A DNA stretch of 64,000 bases, taken from contig NZ_CP147913.1 of assembly GCF_037414475.1 (NCBI RefSeq), forward strand, positions 9,558,501 through 9,622,500, read 5' to 3'. The translations under genes and the position numbers were made by a program. This DNA comes from Myxococcus stipitatus. Its GTDB lineage: Bacteria > Myxococcota > Myxococcia > Myxococcales > Myxococcaceae. Shown here piece after piece: positions 37,044 to 45,019 of the stretch (positions within the stretch are counted from its first letter, which is position 1; every line of letters starts with the position of its first letter). The notes beneath the pieces were generated by a model that was not told the DNA's origin, did no database searches, and saw only the letters and a program-made list of their open reading frames with translations.

Positions 37044-37089
37044 GCGGGCTTCGGCGGTGTCGGGTGACACTCACACCGTTCGAAGCCGC
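37044..37089. terminator. Hairpin between convergent megasynthase and MATE genes
   Basis: The left arm 37044-37060 (GCGGGCTTCGGCGGTGT) pairs with 37073-37089 (ACACCGTTCGAAGCCGC) apart from two small bulges, with a 12-base loop. It lies 18 bases past the megasynthase stop and 34 bases past the MATE stop read from the other strand. There is no T tract. It is a plausible bidirectional terminator. Confidence 0.6.
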
Positions 37090-37122
37090 GGCCTCCTCCG
37101 GGGTTCTGGCGGCGGGTGTCCT

Positions 37123-38508
37123 CTAACCGTGATGCGCCGCCACGACGGGGGCGTCCACGGGGTCCACCAGGGACTTCTGCTCCCAGGCGCGGCTTCGCCA
37201 CCGAACCCAGAAGGTGATGGCGCGCACCCACTCGTCGGCGGCGATGGCGAGCCACACCCCCGCGAGCCCGAGCTCCAGCTTGAAGACGAGGAAGTAGCCC
37301 AGCGGCAGGCTCATGCACACCATGGACAGGAACGCCATGTACACGGTGAAGGGCGCATCCCCCGCCGACCGCAGCGCGTTCACCAGGACCAGGTTGAACG
37401 AGCGTCCCGACTCCAGCAGGAGCCCCAGGACGATGACCTGGGACGTGAGCCGGATGATGTCCGCGTCATGCGTGAAGAGGCTCACCAGCGGCACGCGGAT
37501 GGCGATGACGGCCAGGTCCACGACGAGGGTGATGGCCACCGCCCACTGGAGGCTCTTCAATACGCGGCGATAGGCCTCGTCCTGTTGGCGCGCGCCCACC
37601 AGCCGGCCGACGATGATGGCCGTGCCCATGCCGACAGCGAAGCTGAACAGGTAGACGTACTGCGAGATGGCGTTGCCGTACTGCCGAGAGGCCAGCGACG
37701 TCGCGCCCAGGAACGTCACGTAATAGAGGAACACCGCCTGGCAGCACTGGTACGTGCCGTGCTCGACGGCGGAGGGAACCCCCACCCTGAGAATCTTCCG
37801 CAGGGTGTCCCAGCTGAAGTTCACGTAGTCCCGGGGCCGCATCCGCACGTCCATCACCCGGCGCAGCAGGACCACGAAGACGACGAGCGCCACGCCGCGG
37901 CTGATGACCGTGGACCACGCCGCGCCCGCCACCTCGAGCCGAGGCACGCCCCACAACCCGAAGATGAGCAGCGCGTTGCCACCCACGTGCAGCACGTTCA
38001 TCCCTAGCGCGACCAGCATGGACTCGCGCGTGAAGCCATAGGTGCGCACCAGGGCGGAGAACACGTTGATGAGCGCCTGGAGGAAGATGAGCCCTCCGGC
38101 GATGCCCATGTACGTCCGCGCCTGCTCCAGCACGATGCCGTGCAGGTTCATCCGCGACAGCAGCGCGTCGCCGAACAAGAGCAGCCCCGCGCTCACCGTC
38201 AGGCCCATCAGGAGATTCAGGGTGATGGCGACGGCGGCGATGCGCGCGGCCTCCTCCGAACGGCGAGCCCCCAGGTACTGCGACACGACGACGGACGCGC
38301 CGTGGCTCACCACCTCCATGATGAGGATGCAGATGAACAGGTACTGATTGACGACGCCCACCGCGGAGACCGCGTCGTCGGACACACCGCTGAGCATCAG
38401 CGTGTCCGCGGTCCCCATCATCATGAAGAGGAGGAGCTCCAGGAAGATCGGCCACGTCAGCCGGAACAACCCCATCCTGGTGGGGCCCTGCACAGAGGTG
38501 TCTGCCAT
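37123..38508 (-). CDS. MATE-family multidrug/metabolite efflux transporter
   Basis: A 461-residue polytopic protein with about twelve hydrophobic segments in two MATE halves, with PIFLELLLFMMMG near the N-terminus and a long internal pseudo-repeat. MATE proteins export cationic drugs, dyes or metabolites across the inner membrane by Na+ or H+ antiport. I chose the ATG at 38508 (MADTSVQG); an in-frame GTG at 38550 would add 14 Arg/Pro-rich residues with no homology value. The gene is convergent with the megasynthase, only 97 bases away, so it is a candidate exporter for its product. It is on the opposite strand and not co-transcribed, so the link is positional only. Confidence 0.9.
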   Translation of the reverse strand: MADTSVQGPTRMGLFRLTWPIFLELLLFMMMGTADTLMLSGVSDDAVSAVGVVNQYLFICILIMEVVSHGASVVVSQYLGARRSEEAARIAAVAITLNLLMGLTVSAGLLLFGDALLSRMNLHGIVLEQARTYMGIAGGLIFLQALINVFSALVRTYGFTRESMLVALGMNVLHVGGNALLIFGLWGVPRLEVAGAAWSTVISRGVALVVFVVLLRRVMDVRMRPRDYVNFSWDTLRKILRVGVPSAVEHGTYQCCQAVFLYYVTFLGATSLASRQYGNAISQYVYLFSFAVGMGTAIIVGRLVGARQQDEAYRRVLKSLQWAVAITLVVDLAVIAIRVPLVSLFTHDADIIRLTSQVIVLGLLLESGRSFNLVLVNALRSAGDAPFTVYMAFLSMVCMSLPLGYFLVFKLELGLAGVWLAIAADEWVRAITFWVRWRSRAWEQKSLVDPVDAPVVAAHHG

Positions 38509-38639
38509 GGTTCGCCGCGGAGACCGCGCCCGCGGCGGCGTAACAGGCACCGCCCGCCACCGCCAGCGTTCTCACGCTTGCTTGCCATGTTGGCACACAG
38601 GGACGACGCGGCCCCTATGTGCACCAAGGACCTGCGATG

Positions 38640-39437
38640 TCAGTGCTTCATCAGCTCGCGGGACGGGTCCGCGACGGGAGCCTTCTCGGGGGTGGCGGAG
38701 GCCACGGTGAACAGGGGCTCGGAGCCCCCCTTCACGGTGTTGCGAGCCCCAGGAGGAGCCGCGCTGGCATCGCTGCTGGGGAGCGCGGGAGCGGCCACGG
38801 CCGAGGCCTGCTTCGCCGCGGCGGTGCGGCGGCGCCGCCACACAAAGTAGCCGATGACGGCCACCAGGAGCACGCCCATGACGGCGTACTGGCCTTCCTT
38901 GAACTTGTTGATGAGCTGGTCCAGCTCGCTGCCGAAGTGGAAGCCGAGCCAGACGAACACGGGGGCGGACAGCAGCGCGGCCAGGCCGTCCCAGAAGATG
39001 AAGCGCCAGTAGGACATGCCCACCGAGCCCGCGGTGAAGTACGTCACCGCGCGCACGCCCGGCATGAAGCGGGCGATGCAGACAATCTTCTGGCCGTGGC
39101 GCTCGAACAGGCCTTCCACCCGGGCGCGTTTCTCCGGCGTGACGATGCGAGCGAAGAAGCCACCGCCCTTCCCTTCGCCATTGCGGCCCAGGTTGCCGCC
39201 CAGCCGGCGGCCGGCGAAGAAGATGAGGCTGTCACCGACGAGGATGCCGCCGAACCCCACCGCCATCATCATGGGCAGGTTCGCCGCGCCCTTGTGCGCC
39301 AGGAAGCCACCCAGGATGAGCGAGATGTCCTCGGGAAGAGGAACGCCCAGGCCGCAGGCCACGAGGATGCCGAAGATGGTCGCGTAGGCGATGAAGCCGT
39401 GTGCATCGCCAATCAGGGTGGTGAGAAGTTCTTGCAC
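38640..39437 (-). CDS. DedA/SNARE-associated family membrane protein
   Basis: A 265-residue protein of the DedA family (undecaprenyl-phosphate/phospholipid flippase-related). Several transmembrane helices flank the conserved glycine-rich and charged stretch GVPLPEDISLILGG and the F(M)PGVRA loop that marks the family. The C-terminal tail of about 60 residues after a WRRRR stop-transfer sequence is hydrophilic and Ala/Pro-rich, longer than in typical DedA proteins. The start is taken as the GTG at 39437 because GGGAC lies about eight bases upstream and because the extra 32 residues of the longer frame are basic and not family-like. Its role is probably envelope lipid carrier recycling. Confidence 0.87.
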   Translation of the reverse strand: MQELLTTLIGDAHGFIAYATIFGILVACGLGVPLPEDISLILGGFLAHKGAANLPMMMAVGFGGILVGDSLIFFAGRRLGGNLGRNGEGKGGGFFARIVTPEKRARVEGLFERHGQKIVCIARFMPGVRAVTYFTAGSVGMSYWRFIFWDGLAALLSAPVFVWLGFHFGSELDQLINKFKEGQYAVMGVLLVAVIGYFVWRRRRTAAAKQASAVAAPALPSSDASAAPPGARNTVKGGSEPLFTVASATPEKAPVADPSRELMKH

Positions 39438-39948
39438 GCGTTGTCCCGTCCGTTCACTTCCGAGGGGCTCGCCGGGTGACGGCCCGAGCCAGCCCATCCA
39501 GCGCCCAAGCATCAACCGGGCGCGCCTCCTCAAAACTCCGGGCCGGGGACTTCAAACCCAAGCAGCCTTGGCGTCTGGCGGCCTGATGCGCCCCCGCTGA
39601 GACCTGGGTTGCCGTGAGGAACAGCGCCCGGCCCGGCGGCGCCACCCCAGCGATATCGACCGCTTGCCCGCCCGCCCTATTCCCCTGCGCCCCCTCGTGG
39701 ACGAAGGGTGAGGCGATAGCCACCCACCCGCGCCCCATGCCCGCCGGTCGCATGCTTCCCTTGGCTTCGAGCAGATTAACCACCACCCAGGGCGTCGGCT
39801 CACCTTCCCGTAGGCCCCGAAGTCGGGGCACCTGTTGGAAGGGAGCGCCCGGCCCTCCGTCCGCGAGGGGCGACGCAAGGACCCCGGGCGGAGGGAGGAA
39901 GGCCAGGTGGGGGGCTCGCATACCGGGCCCCACGCTACCACGGGCCTC
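39438..39948. other. 511-base gap, no convincing gene
   Basis: The interval between the cyclic-nucleotide-binding gene and the DedA gene. An open frame on the minus strand (39454-39933, 159 codons) has moderately raised third-position G+C but no recognisable domain and no clear ribosome-binding site, so it is not called as a gene. The AT-rich pocket near 39775 could hold promoter elements for the DedA gene. Nothing else was seen. Confidence 0.4.
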
Positions 39949-40419
39949 TCAGGCGGCCGGAGCCTTTCCGATGAGCGTGCGAATCATGTCCCGGTTGTCG
40001 CGGGCCTTCTGGCCGAAGTAGCCGACGATTCCCATCAGCAGCTTCACGCACGCCTGGGGCTTGGTGGCCAACAGCTTCTGGAAGTCCGCCGCGCGAATCT
40101 CCAGCGCGGACACGTCCGTGACGGCGGTCGCCGTGCACAGCCGCTCGCCCTTCTGCACCAGGGCCAGCTCACCCAACGGCTCACCGGAGCCGACCTCGCC
40201 CAGGGACACGTCCTCGCCCGAAGGGCTGCGAGCGCTCAGTCTCACGGTGCCCTCGCCGACGATGAGGAGCGACTCGCCCGTCTTGCCCTCGGTGAACAGC
40301 GCGGTGCCCTTGGGGAAGGCCCGGGGCACGGCGACCCCCGCGAAAATCTGGATGCCAGTGTCGGTGAAGCCCTTGAAGAGCGGGCACGCCTTGAGGGTGG
40401 TCGCAGGCACGAGAGCCAT
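39949..40419 (-). CDS. Single-domain cyclic-nucleotide-binding protein
   Basis: A 156-residue protein consisting almost entirely of a cNMP-binding beta-roll (Crp/PKA-R fold). The phosphate-binding cassette is recognisable as GELAL followed by an Arg and TATA (residues about 80-95), so nucleotide binding is plausible. No helix-turn-helix follows, so it is not a transcription factor of the Crp type but a free-standing sensor or adaptor. The ATG at 40419 is used; the longer frame overlaps the upstream gene. It sits 38 bases downstream of the gamma-carbonic-anhydrase-like gene on the same strand and is probably co-transcribed with it and miaB. Confidence 0.88.
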   Translation of the reverse strand: MALVPATTLKACPLFKGFTDTGIQIFAGVAVPRAFPKGTALFTEGKTGESLLIVGEGTVRLSARSPSGEDVSLGEVGSGEPLGELALVQKGERLCTATAVTDVSALEIRAADFQKLLATKPQACVKLLMGIVGYFGQKARDNRDMIRTLIGKAPAA

Positions 40420-40457
40420 GGAGCGGGGTCCTAACACGGCGCGCGAGGGCCGGCGAG

Positions 40458-40973
40458 TCAGCGGCTGGCGCGGTACTCGGAGGCCATCTCGACGTAGTGG
40501 TGCGCGGACATCAACAGGAAGGCCCGCTCGTCGTCGGTGAGCGGGCGCTTCACCTTGCCGGGCGAGCCCAGCACCAGCGAGCCCGGGGGAATCTTCGTCC
40601 CGGGCGTCAGCAGTGTCCCCGCGCCGATGAGGCAGTCGTCCCCTACTTCCACGTCGTCCAGGAGGATGGAGCCCATGCCCACCAGCACCCGGTTGCCGAC
40701 GAGACATCCGTGTAGCACCACGTGGTGCCCCACCGTGACGTCGTCGCCGATGACGGTGTGGGAGCGGCCGCCAGTGACATGGACCAGCGAGAGGTCCTGG
40801 ATGTTGGTGCGCTTGCCCACGCGGATGGGATTCACGTCGCCGCGCATCACCGTGTTGAGCCAGATGGACGAGTCCTCGCCCAGCTCCACGTCGCCCACGA
40901 CCTGGGCGGAGTCATCCACGAAGCAGCTCGGATGGACGCGGGGGGAGACCCCGCGAAACGCTCTCAACGCCAT
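40458..40973 (-). CDS. Gamma-carbonic-anhydrase-like hexapeptide protein
   Basis: 171 residues of left-handed parallel beta-helix with imperfect hexapeptide repeats (VVGDVELGED, VIGDDVTVGH and similar). It contains three metal-ligand-type histidines, in LVHV and VGHHVVLHG, as in the YrdA/PaaY/gamma-CA family. Members bind Zn or Fe and form trimers; many show weak or no carbonic anhydrase activity. The ATG at 40973 is 24 bases from the miaB stop, suggesting a miaB-led operon. Confidence 0.9.
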   Translation of the reverse strand: MALRAFRGVSPRVHPSCFVDDSAQVVGDVELGEDSSIWLNTVMRGDVNPIRVGKRTNIQDLSLVHVTGGRSHTVIGDDVTVGHHVVLHGCLVGNRVLVGMGSILLDDVEVGDDCLIGAGTLLTPGTKIPPGSLVLGSPGKVKRPLTDDERAFLLMSAHHYVEMASEYRASR

Positions 40974-40997
40974 GGTGTCACCTCGAGCGCGGAGCGC

Positions 40998-42386
40998 TCA
41001 GGCCTCCGCGAGGACGTGGAACGGCGAGACGGGAGGCGCCACCGGCAGCGGCTCCACGGTGGGCAGCCGCAACACCGCCACCTGCTTGCCCGCGAGCTGG
41101 TTCGGGGTGGAGCGCTCCACCTTCACCGTCACCACGGAGCCCGTGGGCGCGTCGCCGTCGAAGTTGACGGTGCGGTTCTCCGGGGTGCGGCCGAAGCGCT
41201 TCGTCGCGTCGTAGCGCGAGTGCCCTTCCACCAGCACCTCCACCTCCGCGCCGACGAGGGCCGCGGTGGTCTCCGTGCTGATGCGGCGCTGGAGCTTCTG
41301 CAGGCGCTCCAGGCGAGCGATCTTCACCTCGTGAGGGATGGGGCCCCAGTCCTTCTCGCGCAGGGCCGCGCCCGTCTTGGGGCGGGGGCTGTAGATGAAG
41401 GAGAACTGGTTGTCGTAGCGCACCTGTTCGGTGAGCTTCATCGTCATCTCGAAGTCCTCCTCGGTCTCCCCGGGGAAGCCCACGATGATGTCGGTGGTGA
41501 CGGCGATGCCCGGCCGCGCGTCGCGCAGCTTCTGGAGCCGCTCCAGGTACTGCACCACGGTGTAGTCGCGGCGCATCATCTTCAGGATGCGGTCGCTCCC
41601 GCACTGCACGGGCAGGTGGAAGTGCGGAGCAATCTTGGGCTGCGTGCGGAACGCCTCGATGAGCTCGTCCGACAGGTCGTGCGGGTGGCTGGTGGTGAAG
41701 CGCACGCGCTCGATGCCGGGCACCTCGGCGGTGCGCAGGAGCAGTTGGGCGAAGGAGATGCCGCCCTGGTACGAGTTCACGTTCTGCCCGATGAGCGTCA
41801 CCTCGCGCACGCCCACCTTGGCCAGTGCGTCGACCTCCTGGAGCACGTCCGGGAACGCGCGGCTCACCTCTCGGCCGCGCGTGTGGGGCACGATGCAGAA
41901 CGAGCAGACGTTGTCGCAGCCCTTCATCACCGTGACGAACTCGGTGACCTTGCCCCGGGACGTCTCCGGGTCGGCGCGGGGGAAGACGTACTCCTCCGAG
42001 TCGACGAAGGCCGTCTCCACCACCCGCTCACGCTCCGCCTCGACGCGGCCGATGATGTCCGGCAGGCGGGCGATGTTGTCGGGGCCGAAGACGAAGTCCA
42101 GGTAGGGGACCTTCTTGATGAGCTTGTCCTTCTCCTGCTGCGCCACGCAGCCGCCCACGCCGATGAGCGCGCCGCGGCTGGCCTTCACGGGCTTGTAGCG
42201 GCCCAGGGCGGACAGCATCTTGTCCTCGGCCTTCTCGCGGATGGAGCAGGTGTTGAGGATGATGAGGTCGGCGTTCTCCGGCACCGGAGTCGGCTCGTAG
42301 GACATCTTCGCCAGCACCTCGCTCATGCGGAGCGAGTCGTTGACGTTCATCTGGCAGCCGAAGGTGTGGATGAAGTAGCGCTTCAT
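40998..42386 (-). CDS. miaB: tRNA-2-methylthio-N6-dimethylallyladenosine synthase MiaB
   Basis: A 462-residue radical-SAM methylthiotransferase. The N-terminal UPF0004 domain carries Cys11, Cys47 and Cys80 for the auxiliary [4Fe-4S] cluster. The radical-SAM CxxxCxxC is Cys157, Cys161, Cys164 (in GCDNVCSFC), followed by a C-terminal TRAM domain. It methylthiolates i6A37 in tRNAs reading UNN codons. Length and motifs are standard. It is followed on the same strand by the gamma-CA-like and cyclic-nucleotide-binding genes. Confidence 0.97.
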   Translation of the reverse strand: MKRYFIHTFGCQMNVNDSLRMSEVLAKMSYEPTPVPENADLIILNTCSIREKAEDKMLSALGRYKPVKASRGALIGVGGCVAQQEKDKLIKKVPYLDFVFGPDNIARLPDIIGRVEAERERVVETAFVDSEEYVFPRADPETSRGKVTEFVTVMKGCDNVCSFCIVPHTRGREVSRAFPDVLQEVDALAKVGVREVTLIGQNVNSYQGGISFAQLLLRTAEVPGIERVRFTTSHPHDLSDELIEAFRTQPKIAPHFHLPVQCGSDRILKMMRRDYTVVQYLERLQKLRDARPGIAVTTDIIVGFPGETEEDFEMTMKLTEQVRYDNQFSFIYSPRPKTGAALREKDWGPIPHEVKIARLERLQKLQRRISTETTAALVGAEVEVLVEGHSRYDATKRFGRTPENRTVNFDGDAPTGSVVTVKVERSTPNQLAGKQVAVLRLPTVEPLPVAPPVSPFHVLAEA

Positions 42387-42459
42387 GGAGATTCTCTGAG
42401 CAAGAACGTGCCCTTATGCGACGCCCGGGCGCGGAAATCAACCGAACCGGAGGGGAGCC

Positions 42460-42984
42460 TCAGCCCCGGCTGAGCAGGTGGGTCATCCGGGTGTGGAGGT
42501 CAACGAGCACGTCTTCGTGCTCGCGCAGCAGGGCCACCGTGGTGTCTCCGTACCGGCGACCCAGGGCGTCCGTCTCCCGCTCCTGGCTGGCCAGCTCCCC
42601 CCGGATTCGCGGTCGGAGCTCCTCCGCGCGGGCATCCGAGGCGCCTTCGAGCTGCCTCAGCTTGTCCTGGAGCTTGCGCACCGTCCAACGCCGGCCCCCG
42701 AAGGCGCGCAGCAGGGCGATGCCCCGCTCCGCCGTCAGGGGCTCCAGCTTGGAGGCCTCCAGGGCGCGGGTGTGTGCCTGGGCCACATCGATGGCGCCCG
42801 TCCCTGCTTCCGCGTCCGCCAGGAAGGCCCGCTGGTAGGACATCAACGCGTCCAGGAGCGCACGGTCCAGGACCAGCGAGGCCATCCGGAGGGTGCGGTC
42901 ATCCGCCGCGGACAGGTTCGAGCCCCGGGGCTCCACGTTCCGGACATCCTGGAAACCATTGTCGTCAAAGAAGTCAGAGGGCAT
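42460..42984 (-). CDS. Conserved hypothetical, helical
   Basis: A 174-residue acidic protein beginning MPSDFFDDNGF, rich in Ala, Leu, Arg and Glu, with long predicted helices and heptad-like spacing in its C-terminal half. There is no signal peptide and I recognise no domain. The ATG at 42984 is preceded by AGGACACGCG, a good ribosome-binding site, so the longer upstream open frame is not used. It lies 73 bases upstream of miaB on the same strand. Confidence 0.75.
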   Translation of the reverse strand: MPSDFFDDNGFQDVRNVEPRGSNLSAADDRTLRMASLVLDRALLDALMSYQRAFLADAEAGTGAIDVAQAHTRALEASKLEPLTAERGIALLRAFGGRRWTVRKLQDKLRQLEGASDARAEELRPRIRGELASQERETDALGRRYGDTTVALLREHEDVLVDLHTRMTHLLSRG

Positions 42985-43167
42985 CGCGTGTCCTGGTGTC
43001 GGGGCCCGCGTCTCTAACAGGCCCGGTCCGCGCAAGGTAGGCTTCACTGCGTGTCCAATCGGGCGGCGGACGGAACCCAGGAACGCTGGAGGCCCAGGAG
43101 GCGGTGGGAGGGCTGGAGCGGTTTCGCTCACGCCAGGCGAGCTTCCAGGCGGTAGCGTAGGCGTCGC

Positions 43168-44580
43168 ATGAGACGACCCGTGGGAATCGATCTGTTCGCG
43201 GGCGCGGGAGGCATGAGCCTGGGGTTTGAACAGGCCGGTTTCGACGTGCGCGCGGCGGTCGAGGTGGACCCCGTCCACGCCGCGGTCCACACCTTCAACT
43301 TTCCGGAATGGGCCGTCCTCCCTCGCTCGGCGGCGGAGGTGACGGCCGCCGACATTCGCGCGGCCGCGGGGCTGGGCAAAGGGCACGTGGACTGTGTCTT
43401 CGGGGGACCGCCGTGCCAGGGCTTCTCGCTGATGGGGCAGCGGGCTTTGGAGGACCCGCGCAACGGGCTCGTCCTGGAGTTCGTGCGGCTGGTGGCCGAA
43501 CTCGAGGCGCGCACCTTCGTCTTCGAGAACGTAAAGGGCCTGACGGTGGGGAACCATCGGAGGTTCCTCGACGAGCTCGTCCGAGCCTTCGACGACGTGG
43601 GGTACGAAACGCGGATGCCGTGGCAGGTGCTCGATGCCGCGTCGTACGGCGTGCCCCAGCACCGGGAACGCTTGATTCTGATGGGCGTGCGAAAGGGCGG
43701 CACCCTCCCCCGCTATCCCGCCCCCACGACGACGCCCGCCGACCAGGAGCGGGACTTGCTGGCTCCTCCTGGGGGCCCCACGTGCCAGGACGCGCTGGGA
43801 GACCTGCCGGACGCCGATGGGTTCGAGGCGTTGATGGAGGGTGACTCAGTGGAGGCCGCGCGCGCGCGGAAGCCGAGCCGCTACGCCGCCCAGCTCCGCT
43901 GTCTGTCCGAGGAGGACTGGCACCTGGGCTACATGCGGCGCTGGGATCCGAGCCTCCTCACGTCATCCTGGCGGACCACGCACACTCCCCTCTCGAGGCG
44001 GCGGTTCGCGGAGACAGCTCCAGGGGCCACGGAGCCCATCTCGCGCTTCTACAAGCTTTCACCCGAGGGCTTGTCGAACACGCTGCGGGCGGGGACGGAT
44101 GGGGCTCGAGGAGCCTTCACCTCCCCTCGCCCGATTCATTACGAATACGCGCGCTGCGTGACGGTGCGCGAGATGGCGCGCCTGCATGGCTTCCCCGACT
44201 GGTTCCGCTTCCAGGGGACCAAGTGGCATGGGGCCCGGCAGATTGGGAACGCGGTGCCCCCTCCGCTGGCCCGGGCCATCGCCACGGAAGTGGTCTCGGC
44301 GCTGCGGCTCAAGCCTTCGCGTCCCGAGCGCATCCTGGACCTGGGCGACACCGCCCTGCTCTCCATGGACGTCTCCGAGGCGGCCCGGCACTTCGGTGTC
44401 GAACCGCCCCGGGCCTCGAGAGACAGGAAGAGCGGCCAGCGCAAGCGCAGCCAGCATGAAACGGAGGCGGCCCGATTGGCCGCCATGGAGGAGGCCCATG
44501 GTCAAAGCCGCGACCGGAGCGAATCGCTACCAGTCCCTCATCGAGAGAATCTTCCTCGACCGGTTCAAGCGCGGGGATGA
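43168..44580 (+). CDS. DNA (cytosine-5)-methyltransferase (Dcm type), apparently intact
   Basis: A 470-residue C5-cytosine methyltransferase. The motifs appear in canonical order: SAM site DLFAGAGG (residues 8-15), catalytic GGPPCQGF with Cys83, ENV at 120-122, QHRER at 164-168, then a variable target-recognition region and motif X GNAVPPP. It modifies DNA in a sequence-dependent way; the specificity cannot be read. A C-terminal extension of about 80 residues, basic and helical, follows motif X. The last 83 bases overlap the endonuclease reading frame. The two plus-strand genes interrupt a run of minus-strand genes, consistent with acquisition of a restriction-modification cassette. Confidence 0.93.
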   Translation: MRRPVGIDLFAGAGGMSLGFEQAGFDVRAAVEVDPVHAAVHTFNFPEWAVLPRSAAEVTAADIRAAAGLGKGHVDCVFGGPPCQGFSLMGQRALEDPRNGLVLEFVRLVAELEARTFVFENVKGLTVGNHRRFLDELVRAFDDVGYETRMPWQVLDAASYGVPQHRERLILMGVRKGGTLPRYPAPTTTPADQERDLLAPPGGPTCQDALGDLPDADGFEALMEGDSVEAARARKPSRYAAQLRCLSEEDWHLGYMRRWDPSLLTSSWRTTHTPLSRRRFAETAPGATEPISRFYKLSPEGLSNTLRAGTDGARGAFTSPRPIHYEYARCVTVREMARLHGFPDWFRFQGTKWHGARQIGNAVPPPLARAIATEVVSALRLKPSRPERILDLGDTALLSMDVSEAARHFGVEPPRASRDRKSGQRKRSQHETEAARLAAMEEAHGQSRDRSESLPVPHRENLPRPVQARG

Positions 44581-45012
44581 CCAGGTCAACTTCGACCGGG
44601 AGGACCAGGTCTCCGCCGCCGAGCAGATGGGCGGCGACCTCCCCAAGAACCTGGGCGACGTCATCTACGCCCTCCGCTATCGCATTGGCATGCCTGACAG
44701 CATCCTGGAGACGCAGGCGCCAGGGCTCGAGTGGGTCATCGAGGGCGTGGGCCGAGCATTCCAGTGCAGGCCAAGGGCGGTTCCGACCAGAACAGCGTGG
44801 TCCAGGCGAAGCAGGACCTCACCTGGTGCGAACAGCGCTTCCCCGGCATGAAGGTCCGGGCAATCTCCGCGCAGTTCATGAGCGACGAACGGGTGGCCCT
44901 GTTCGAACCCGCCGTCGCGGACGACATGGTCAAGGTCGTCGAGGAGCACCACTACCGTCTGGCGCGCGCGGCGGACCTGAACCGGGAATCGGTCTTGAAG
45001 TACCGCCCGTGA
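44498..45012 (+). pseudogene. Restriction endonuclease remnant, internal deletion plus frameshift
   Basis: The frame from ATG 44498 encodes an N-terminal piece (MVKAATGANRYQSL to LEWVIEGVGRA, about 87 residues) that matches, from memory of the family, the start of the type II endonucleases paired with Dcm-type enzymes. It then goes out of frame near 44757 and stops at about 44852. The next frame, from about 44759 to 45012, encodes the family's C-terminal piece starting IPVQAKGGSDQ and ending at VLKYRP. The intervening segment, including the region normally holding the IDELY-type acidic catalytic residue, is missing. Intact relatives are, as I recall, close to 300 residues; only about 170 remain. 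The enzyme should be dead. Confidence 0.85.
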
Positions 45013-45019
45013 GCCCGCC

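Noticed and set aside
39454-39933. 159-codon minus-strand frame in the gap before DedA
   Set aside because: It has intermediate codon bias, no recognisable domain, no good ribosome-binding site and competing frames on both strands.
43168-44580. Prophage or insertion sequence around the methyltransferase
   Set aside because: No integrase, transposase, terminal inverted repeats or target duplication could be seen; only the R-M pair is foreign-looking.
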